Shown here one piece after another: positions 48,501 to 56,899 of a stretch of 64,000 bases of DNA. Source of the DNA: Lathyrus oleraceus (lineage: Eukaryota > Streptophyta > Magnoliopsida > Fabales > Fabaceae); NCBI RefSeq assembly GCF_024323335.1, contig NC_066581.1, forward strand, positions 223,019,039 to 223,083,038, in the 5' to 3' direction. The stretch's first letter is position 1. Each line of letters starts with the position of its first letter. The notes beneath the pieces were generated by a model. The model did not search any database, was not told where the DNA came from, and saw only the letters and a list, made by a program, of their open reading frames with translations. Position numbers and translations under genes: made by a program.

Positions 48501-48855
48501 TCAGTTCCAAGCTTTATCTATTGATGAACCAATCGAGAAGAAGTCTCCTTCATTCACTTCCTACCGTGATGCTAAGCTGGCCATTGAATGTGGTGCAGTT
48601 GCTGGTTTGGGGAAGGTGATTGAACTTGAAGACAACAAATCCCGGGCTGGCATTGGCTATGGTTCTGGGGCATGCAATGAGCAAGGTCTGTTCAAGAGTG
48701 GAGGGTTCATTCACGCCAATCAACCTGAAGAAGAGGAAGCTGCTGCCATCATTGAAGAGGAAGCAGAGGACATGAACAATTTTGTTATTCCTGGTGGTGT
48801 CTGCCACAATTGGGTCGCTGTAGATGTTCCTACAGTCATCCATAGATCAGAGTAA
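45538..48855 (+). CDS. gag-pro: gag-pro of element D
   Basis: Capsid/nucleocapsid and aspartic protease in one intact 1105-residue ORF starting ATGGAGCAG. Residues 1-30 form a coiled coil (LEQENRELKEEVARLGALM), followed by a Pro/Ala-rich linker. The gag core lies at about 165-330 (HYFQDSLSGAALRWYMSL; FKEYAQRWRELAAQI). A Gln-rich segment lies near 385-420. A nucleocapsid-like zinc motif spans 483-496, C-X2-H-X4-H-X4-C, with His in place of the usual second Cys. A second Cys/His cluster (CQYSYLEHNHDKCRVC) follows. The protease active site is DTGS at 861-864, with SCLLGRPWIHEAG downstream. The stop codon TAA (48853-48855) is part of the intron donor, so unspliced RNA gives gag-pro and spliced RNA should give gag-pro-pol. 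Family identity is certain; the second cluster has no assigned role. Confidence 0.95.
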   Translation: MEQLEQENRELKEEVARLGALMEQLLAAQNQPAPTPATPAQRTVISEVATSTVPVSTHAPNAMPPGFPWGMPPGFMPDIPAPTFAQMPASSSVPIAAPPVVHTMPRVDDIIYHSEPSEGADVHEKMDAMNDQFLELRKELRTLRGKDLFGKSAAELCLVPGVKIPIKFKVPDFEKYKGNTCPLAHLVMYARKMSTQTDNDQLLIHYFQDSLSGAALRWYMSLDSANIRSFNDLGEAFVKQYKYNVDMAPDRDQLRSMSQKDKESFKEYAQRWRELAAQITPPLEEKEMTKIFLKTLGSFYYERMVASAPSDFTEMVNMGMRLEEGVREGRLAKDDSSSSKRYGAFKRKEGEAHAVQSQPKHRRPSVQRNPARHVSHQHQVAHVAPVFKDNTPQHQQYQHQQQYQQPQYQQQQSRPQQQAYQPRGSTSNQANMGYERKKISFDPIPMSYAELYPSLIERKLVTPRDPPAIPINPQWWYKPDLHCVYHSGAPGHDIENCFQLKTKVQDLMRSGILSFEDSSPNVTKNPLPAHRKSVNMIQECLGRYKVKYVSHIRQSLVDLHKMLCQYSYLEHNHDKCRVCSVNRLGCDQVRRELQKLLNEGTIEILQNRNVDEVEPEVNVISPVFKLPEPVVIRYNINKPKASPSLVIKPAGPVPYSSDKAVPFRYNPVAVQDGVEVPLPSTSVTNIADVSGLTRSGRVFSAPAKAPAASDTVERPVGTAVSIQNPAPDVAKPSSSVRKTPVSSVGPSGIVDEESDEMLRLIKKSEYNIVDQLLHTPSKISILSLLLNSEPHRESLQKVLDLAYVDHDVTLEQFDSIVANITACNTLSFCDADLPEEGRDHNMALHISMNCKSDAMSNVLVDTGSSLNVLPKSTLSRLSYQGPPMRQSGIVVKAFDGSRKTVIGEVDLPIKIGPSDFQVTFQVMDIHPSYSCLLGRPWIHEAGAVTSTLHQKLKFVKNKKLVVVGGEKALLVSHLSSFSYIDAEDEVGTQFQALSIDEPIEKKSPSFTSYRDAKLAIECGAVAGLGKVIELEDNKSRAGIGYGSGACNEQGLFKSGGFIHANQPEEEEAAAIIEEEAEDMNNFVIPGGVCHNWVAVDVPTVIHRSE

Positions 48856-49115
48856 ATTGTTCATTTTGTTTAAAACCTTCTCCCATGCCAAAAGGAGAAG
48901 TGATGACATTGTTGGCGGCATTTAATACAATGATGTTTTCATTCAATTAATGCATTGTTTAACATTTGTTTTTCCTTTGTTTTTACTTTTTGCTTTTCTG
49001 CATGAAATCAGTGATCACAAAAAACCCTGAAAAACAAAAACAACATTTTTCATCTGCATAATGGTTTGCTTGTTTAAATGCTGAAGTTTTTTCCTTAACC
49101 AAAATCATTATGCAG
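48852..49115 (+). other. Intron between gag-pro and pol (element D)
   Basis: The donor is CAGA|GTAAAT at 48852 and the acceptor ATTATGCAG| ends at 49115, giving 264 bp, AT-rich, with a pyrimidine run upstream of the acceptor. The pol frame has no upstream ATG: it is open only from 49099, just before the acceptor. Splicing restores phase. A partially spliced intron here is established for Ogre elements; the exact borders are my inference and match A and C. Confidence 0.8.
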
Positions 49116-52100
49116 ATTGATCCTAAAACCCATTGAACATAATGATCCAACGCCATCTCCCAATTTTGAATTCCCTGTATTTGAGGCAGAGGAAGATGAC
49201 GTTGAAGAGATTCCTGATGAGATCACCCGTCTCCTTGAGCACGAAGAGAAGATCATTCAGCCGCATCTCGAAGACTTGGAAACAGTCAACTTGGGGTCTG
49301 AGGATTGTGTTCGTCTGGTGAAGATCGGGGCACTTCTTGAAGGGTCTGTCAAGGAAGATTTGATCAGTTTGCTACGAGAATATTCAGATATCTTTGCTTG
49401 GTCCTATGAAGACATGCCGGGTTTAGATACAGATATTGTGCAACATTTCCTGCCTTTGAAGCCTGAGTGCGTGCCTGTGAAGCAGAAGCTCAGAAGAACT
49501 CATCCAGATATGGCAGTAAAGATCAAAGAGGAAGTTCAGAAGCAAATTGATGCGGGGTTTCTGGTGACTTCTACATATCCTCAATGGGTGGCCAATATTG
49601 TGCCTGTTCCTAAGAAGGACGGAAAGGTCCGTATGTGCGTTGACTATAGAGATTTGAATAAAGCTAGCCCAAAAGATGATTTTCCTCTACCACACATTGA
49701 CATGTTGGTAGACAATACAGCTAAATTCAAAGTCTTTTCCTTTATGGACGGATTTTCTGGATATAATCAAATCAAGATGGCACCAGAGGATATGGAGAAG
49801 ACAACATTCATCACACCTTGGGGAACATTCTGTTATCGAGTGATGCCCTTCGGTTTGAAGAACGCCGGAGCCACGTATCAACGAGCTATGACTACCTTGT
49901 TTCATGACATGATGCACAAGGAGATAGAAGTCTATGTTGATGATATGATCGCTAAGTCCCGAACGGAAGTTGAGCATGTTGAGCATTTGTTGAAGCTTTT
50001 TCAGCGTTTGAGAAAGTTCAAACTTCGCCTGAATCCGAACAAATGTACATTTGGAGTCCGTTCCGGCAAATTGTTGGGTTTTATGGTAAGCGAAAGAGGT
50101 ATTGAGGTTGATCCTGCAAAGGTCAAAGCAATACAAGAGATGCCTGCACCCAAAACTGAGAAGCAAGTCCGAGGTTTTCTTGGCCGCTTGAACTACATTT
50201 CCAGATTTATATCCCACATGACTGCCACATGTGCGCCGATATTCAAGCTCCTCCGGAAAGATCAGTCGCATGATTGGACCGAGGATTGCCAGAAAGCTTT
50301 CGACAGTATCAAAGATTATCTGTCTGAACCTCCGATTTTGTCTCCGCCTGTGGAAGGAAGACCTCTGATCATGTATTTAACAGTTCTTGAAGACTCGATG
50401 GGTTGTGTACTCGGTCAACAAGACGAATCAGGGAAGAAGGAGTTTGCTATATACTACCTCAGTAAGAAGTTTACTGATTGTGAGTCTCGATACTCTACAC
50501 TTGAGAAGACGTGCTGTGCTTTAGCTTGGGCTGCTAAGCGTTTGCGCCAGTACATGATAAATCATACAACTTGGTTGATATCCAGAATGGATCCAATTAA
50601 GTATATCTTCGAGAAGCCTGCTTTAACTGGGAGGATTGCCCGTTGGCAGATGTTGTTGTCTGAGTATGATATTGAGTATCGAGCTCAGAAAGCTATCAAA
50701 GGTAGTATCTTGGCTGACCATCTAGCGCACCAGCCGATTGAAGATCATCAGTCTGTTCAGTATGACTTCCCTGACGAGGAAATTCTGTATTTGAAGATGA
50801 AAGATTGCGATGAGCCTACACTTGATGAAGGTCCAGAACCTGGTTCCAGATGGACGATGGTGTTTGATGGCGCTGTTAATCAATATGGAAATGGAATTGG
50901 GGCAGTGATTATCACTCCTCAAGGTTCACACATTCCGTTTACAGCAAGGCTAACTTTCAAATGCACGAACAACATGGCGGAGTATGAAGCCTGTATAATG
51001 GGACTTGAAGAATGCATTGATTTGAGAATCAAGTATCTTGATGTCTATGGTGATTCGGCCCTAGTTATCAATCAGATCAAGGGTGAATGGGAGACGAACC
51101 AGCCAAGTCTCATTCCGTACAGAGATTACGCAAGGAGAATTTCAACATTCTTTACAGAAGTTGAATTTTATCACATTCCTCGAGAGGACAATCGGATGGC
51201 GGATGCTCTTGCAACGCTTGCTTCCATGATAGTGGTCAGACGGTGGAATGATGTCCCCAATATTACTGTGATGCGCTTGGACAGACCAGCTCACATATTT
51301 GCAATCGAAGAAGTGAAAGATGACAAGCCTTGGTATTTTGATATCAAAAATTTCCTCCAGAACCAGGTCTACCCGCCTGGGGCATCTGTGAAAGATAGGA
51401 AAACTTTGAGAAGGTTGTCAGGCAGTTTCTACCTCAGTGGTGAAGTGCTGTATAAGAGGAATTTCGATATGGTTTTGCTCAGATGCGTGGATAGACACGA
51501 AGCAAACCTATTGATGACTGAGGTCCATGAGGGTTCATTTGGTACTCATTCCAATGGACATGCCATGGCTAAGAAAATGTTGAGAGCGGGCTATTATTGG
51601 CTGACAATGGAGTCTGACTGTTGCAAGTATGTGAAGAAATGTCACAAGTGTCAAATTTATGCGGATAAGATTCATATTCCTCCGACACTCCTGAATGTGA
51701 TTTCATCACCATGGCCTTTCTCTATGTGGGGAATCGACATGATCGGCATGATTGAGCCGAAAGCATCCAACGGGCATCGGTTTATTCTCGTAGCGATTGA
51801 TTACTTCACCAAATGGGTTGAAGCCGCTTCATACGCGAATGTAACCAGACAGGTGGTTGTGAAGTTTATCAAGAACCAGCTGATTTGCCGTTATGGTGTG
51901 CCAGAGAGGATCATTACTGATAATGGATCCAATCTGAACAATAAGATGATGGATGAGTTGTGCGCTGAATTCAAGATTGCACACCATAACTCCTCTCCTT
52001 ACAGACCTAAGATGAATGGGGCTGTTGAAGCTGCTAACAAGAATATCAAGAGGATCATCCAGAAGATGACTGTCACGTACAAAGATTGGCATGAGATGCT

Positions 52101-52578
52101 GCCATTTGCTTTGCATGGATACCGTACGTCTGTACGCACTTCAACAGGGGCAACCCCTTTTTCTCTTGTTTATGGCATGGAAGCCGTTCTCCCAGTAGAG
52201 GTGGAGATCCCATCAATGCGAGTCTTGATGGAAGCCAAGTTGACTGATGCTGAATGGATTCAGAGTCGTTATGACCAGTTGAATTTGATCGAAGAGAAGC
52301 GATTAACTGCCATGTGTCATGGTCAGTTATATCAGCAGAGAATGAAGAAAGCATTCGATAAGAAGGTCAAGCCTCGTGTGTTCCGAGAAGGTGACCTCGT
52401 GCTCAAGAAAGTTTTGTCTTTCGCGCCCGATTCCAGGGGCAAGTGGACTCCAAACTACGAGGGTCCATATGTTGTTAAGAGAGCCTTTTCAGGCGGTGCT
52501 TTGATGCTTACAACAATGGATGGGGAGGATTTCACTCGTCCTGTGAATTCGGATGCAGTCAAGAGATACTTTGCCTAA
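49116..52578 (+). CDS. pol: pol (RT, two RNase H domains, integrase) of element D
   Basis: An intact enzyme polyprotein of about 1153 residues, numbered here from the TTG codon at 49117; there is no ATG, so it depends on splicing. Reverse transcriptase: VPKKDGKVRMCVDYRDL and YVDD at 273-276. First RNase H (about 415-500): the usual TDAS is replaced by a TVLEDS-like segment and TDH by SRMD, so two catalytic Asp are missing and only the Glu (STLEKT) remains. Second RNase H: FDGAVN (Asp 584), NNMAEYEACIMG, VYGDSA, with its acidic residues present. Integrase: zinc motif with THSNGH (about 808) and CHKC (about 840), catalytic D874, D935, E971 (35 residues between the last two). The C-terminus ends near YEGPYVV and RPVNSDAVKRYFA, with no chromodomain. 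A second RNase H is the hallmark of plant Tat-lineage elements. Confidence 0.95.
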
Positions 52579-52616
52579 AAAAAAAGTATACGCAAATGAA
52601 AAAACAGAATAGCTCG

Positions 52617-52775
52617 CTAAGTTGAAAACCCGAAAGGGCGGCTTAGGCAAAAATGAGCGTCTCGGTGGAGAACCCGCAAGGGTAATCCAGGCAAAAATTA
52701 GAGACATGAAAAAAGAGAGAATATTTGCATCCCGCTAGATTGAGTACCTCACCCTGGGGCAATCTAGGCAAAAAT
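52617..52775 (+). promoter_or_regulatory. Hairpin array just after pol stop (element D)
   Basis: Three stem-loops each followed by GGCAAAAAT. Unit 1: CTAAG (52617-52621)/CTTAG (52642-52646) around CCCGAAAGGG. Unit 2: TGGA (52666-52669)/TCCA (52686-52689) around CCCGCAAGGG. Unit 3: CTAGATTG (52735-52742)/CAATCTAG (52760-52767). The loops GAAA and GCAA are GNRA tetraloops. The array starts 38 bases after the pol stop. Confidence 0.7.
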
Positions 52776-55700
52776 TAGGGATTTGGCAAATAACTGCATC
52801 CTGACAAGACTTTCTGGTCCATCAGTCGTCATTTCGTCAGAAGATTCTCGATTCGCCGTCAACCGAAGCTTCGAATACATCGAGAGTCAAATTGGTAGAG
52901 AAAGGATCATTATGTTCAATGTAGCCCTCTTCCAATATATATCACTGATTTCAAATTTGTACAGATCTATGGAGTCTTGCCATTTGCAGACTACCATTCT
53001 ATCAAATCAATTTGAGCTTTTTATCCAATTATTTGCACTCCTATTTGTTTCAATTCAACAAATGTTTTGCATGTTTTAAATTGATAAAATATCATTGTTT
53101 TAAACAAATCAAAATTTTTCAAAAAAAAAAAATTGTTTTAAACAAAGTGAACATTCACAAGATTGAAAGGATACTCAAGAATATCTCAGTGCTCTCCCGA
53201 GGGTGGCATGATTTCCAACAGGTAGGACATTGGTTCATATTCCTGGTTTGGTGGTATCTTCTTTCTTCAGATCTTTGTTGGGGTTGTTCCTCAAATAGAG
53301 TTGTTGTTGGGGTTGTTCCCCCAGTATAGTCGCAAGCAGAGTGTTGTTGAAGACTTCGTTTTCTCCAGCAGCAGTTTTCCCAGCATGGGTGTTTCCTTGT
53401 GAGTTTCGGCGGTTGATGGTTTGTCATCTTGGTGCCCCGTCACTTTCTCCAGTGGGTCGTATGCCCCAGACTTTATTTGTCTCCTCGGCAGTCATGAGTA
53501 GAGCTGTTATTGATATCCCCATCGGATTCGCGAGCAGAGTTGTTATCACTCTTCCCAGTGCAGTTGCCAGCGGAGTTGTCTGTTTCCTCAGCACGATCGT
53601 TTTCTTTTGAAGACTCGGTAAGTCAGCGGTTTGATACCCGGTACTTTACCTTTTCCCCGGCGAAGTCGTCTGCGGAATTGTTGCTATCTCTCCATCAGAG
53701 TTTGTTCTCTTCAGCAGAGCAGGATTTATTTTCCTATTCAGCGGTTGATTGGGTCGACATCCCAGTGTTTTCAACCATCTTTTTCCTCAGCATAGTCTGC
53801 AGAGTATTTGTTATGGCAATTTCGCCTGTTGAGTACTCCTTCAATCCCCGGTATGGTCGGATGATGGCCCTACCATCCAGAGAACGGATTGATTTCCTGA
53901 CTGTTTGTGATCCCCAGTAGAGTGGCTTATATTGCAGAATCTACTTGTTGTGATCAGTTTGCTATGCATATTCTTTCCCAAGTAGAGTGGTTCGTTGCAG
54001 AATCTACTTGTTTGATCTGTCCTCCCTCAGTGGGTTGTTCCCCAAGAGAGTAGCCGACAGTTTTCCCCAGTAGAGTTGCTTATGCAGTTAGATTCTATTT
54101 GGATGATATCACTCTCCCTCAGTGGGTTGTTCCCCAGCGGAGTTATGTGGAGTTGCTTCTACAACAGTTCGTGCTTGTGCAATGCATCCTTTTGTTTCTC
54201 AGTTGACACTGAGATCCCCTGCAGATACTTTGGGACTTCTCTTGTTCCCCTACAGATTCGTCTTGGTGACTGCTTTGCCCATTGTGACTTTCTGTACCCT
54301 GATTGGGTTGTTTCCTGATATCTCTGATCCTCTGCTTCTTCAGCAGTACCCGCAGATCTTTGCTTTACAGCATGAAGATCTCCGCAGATTGGCTCTCCAG
54401 CTGGTTGTTCCCCTGGAAGTATAATACCGGACGTTTTGATTCCTGAACCTGTTTGTGTTGGAGTTGTCTGTTTTGTCAGCATTCATCAAACATAAATCAC
54501 GCATATTCATGCATATTCATAAACATTCAGATATTCATGTTGCATTTCTTGCCATGTATCTTTTGCTTGTCGTGTTCTCCTGCACGGGTGATATAGATCT
54601 CTTTATAGATCTCCCCAAGCAGATGTCGGGTGTTTAAAATCTCTCCATATAGAGTCAGCCCCATAAGCAGAAAATGTTGCCTTTCCTTCTGCAGTTCCCC
54701 ACTGAGATATATCCTCGTGGATGACGGTTTCTTCTGTTTCCTCCCAACACATATATTGGGATGGATGTTCCTATTTGAGTTACATCCTCATTAGGACGTG
54801 TCTTGATTCAGTCTGTCTTTTCGGATTATTCCCGAATTGGCTATTTGTCAAATGTCTTGTGCTTCCCAGTGGGTTGTTCCCCAGCGGAGTAATTTTGGGC
54901 CGCTACCCTCATACCTGTGGTTATAAGTCCTACTTTTCCTGGCTTTCTTGACAGAATTTGTGGTTATACACCTTTTATTCTCCAGCCAGAGTTTTGGTTT
55001 TCTACCTAACAGTCGGTAGTTGTAAATCCTATTTTCCTACTCTCCAGCAGTTTGTGGTTTGTTATAAACCCTATTTTGGTTTCCCGTGCGGATTTGTGAT
55101 TCGTTCTATCCCCACGTGGAGTTGTTGGTCTTCTATCCCGTATTCGGTAGATGTAAACCCTAATTTTGTGGTCATCTCCACCCTTTTTGGCCCTCTGCCT
55201 ACAAACCAGCAGTCGTAAGTCCTATCTTTGCGGTTTTTCTACTTACAAACCGGTAGTCATAAACCCTGTTTTCTCCACTTGCAGAGTTAACTTTGTTGTT
55301 CATCTCAACCGATGACAATTTCCCTTGTGGTTATCTTCATCTAGTTCTTGATGTTGATTTTTCCTTTGCTTGGATAAGTTGCTCAGATCAGCACTTATAT
55401 CCCTCGCAAGTCTTTTGTGGACAATTGCCGTATGCTAGCAATTTTATCCCCAGTGGGTCCTTTCACCTTGTGTCAGTGATTGTGTTCCCTGGATCATTGG
55501 TTTTCACCAGTGAATCCTCAGCAGATCGCCTTTCATTTACCCTTTTGTCGGTAATGTCTGTTGCTCCTTTTGATTGGTCATCATTATATACCTATTCTGG
55601 TATCCTGATGCCTTTCTTTTCGGATTTTTATCCTATAAACAACCTACAACCCGGTTAAGGATAATCTTCCATGCGAGGTTATTATTCACGTTTTGACGGC

Positions 55701-56880
55701 TATGAATAATATGTCTCATGCGCTCTTTGGTCGGAATCCTTTGTTGATCTTCCCCAGTCGAGTAAGATTCGTTTTCCCGTTGTGGAATCGAATGTCCATC
55801 CTATAAACAAGTCTGCTGTTCTAGCTTTCTTCAGGGTGATGAGTGTTTTGGAACACAAACCAATTCACGTCTTCGGATTTTATCCTACAAACAACCTACA
55901 ACCCGGTTCAGGATAATCTTCCTTTGTGAGTATATTATCCACGTTCTGACGGTAATGGATATTATATCTCGTTCACTCTCGAGTCAATCTTTTGATTGTT
56001 TTCTCCACAGAGTCAGATTCGTATTCCTTGTGGAATCGAATGTCCATCCTATAAACAAGTCTGCTGTTCTAGCTTTCTTCAGGGTGATGAGTGTCTTGGA
56101 ACACAAACCAATTCACGATTTCGGACTTTATCCTACAAACAACCTACAACCCGGTTCAGGATAACTTTCCATGCGAGTACATTATCTACGTTTTGACGGC
56201 TATAGATAATATATCTCATGCACTCTCTTGTCGAACACTTTGTTTGTTTCCCCAACTGAGTAAGATTTGCATTCTTTACAGAATCAAATATCCATCCTAT
56301 AAACAAGTTTGCTTTCGCTCTCTTCAGGATGATGAGTGTTTTGGAACACACACCAATTCACGTCTTTGGTCGGTCACCTGTTACATACCTACAACCCGGT
56401 ATCCTTGGTGTTCCTTCCTGATTTTTTTGTTACCCTCATACCGGTAACACCTCATTCTTTGGTGCTTCCTCAGTGAAGTTTTCCCGTTGCTTCTCCCCAG
56501 GAGTCAGCTGGTGTCTCTCCAATGGATTTATTTTCCTTTGGATCTCTTTTCCCAGTGTGAGTCCTTCACTCCCCAGTGAGGCCTACAGTCTGTTTTCTGT
56601 TATCTTCTAATCAGAGTCGTGTCTTGTTCACGCTGTGTCAGTGTTGTTTATCCCCAACTAAAGTCTTGTCAGAGTCTCTGTTCCTGGTGAGTGTATCACT
56701 CCGACAGGATCGTCTTTTCTTCTGTGTTAACCATATTCCCCACAGAATTTGTGTCTTTTGCATACATACATTTGCATCATGAGGTCTCTTAGGGACCAAA
56801 ATTTGTCTCATTACTGTTATTTAAGCCCATTCTACCGCGTCGAGATGAAGATTTCTAAACTTCACTTCTCCGGCTAGCAT
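52776..56880 (+). other. 3' untranslated region of element D
   Basis: A 4.1-kb non-coding stretch. From 53400 to 54900 it has many CCCCAG(C/T)(A/G)GAGT motifs, for example 53910-53926, 54064-54079, 54131-54144 and 54879-54890. These resemble the primer tRNA 3' end and are thus complementary to the PBS. From 54950 to 55300 there are CGGTAGTNGTAAAYCC-type motifs, and from 55621 a ~250-bp tandem repeat. Open frames up to 136 codons are repeat-derived and not conserved in A or C. Confidence 0.8.
55621..56400 (+). repeat. ~250-bp tandem repeat in D 3' region, 3+ copies
   Basis: The marker CGGAYTTTATCCTAYAAACA with CTACAACCCGGTT recurs at 55621, 55874, 56122 and, more diverged, 56371, with offsets of 253, 248 and 249 bp. 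Tandem repeats in the Ogre 3' region are known to seed satellite DNA in Fabeae (for example PisTR-A in pea). Confidence 0.85.
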
Positions 56881-56899
56881 GACCTTAAATAGGGGCATC
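56881..56899 (+). other. Polypurine tract region, element D
   Basis: GACCTTAAATAGGGGCATC directly before the 3' LTR; identical to that of A. Confidence 0.75.

Noticed and set aside
29560..52578. Long antisense ORFs over pol and gag (for example 32005-32454 and 49687-50271)
   Set aside because: They are shadow frames opposite strongly conserved coding sequence.
53510..53920. 136-codon open frame on the element strand
   Set aside because: It is built from the CCCCAG-type repeats of the D 3' region; not found in A or C.
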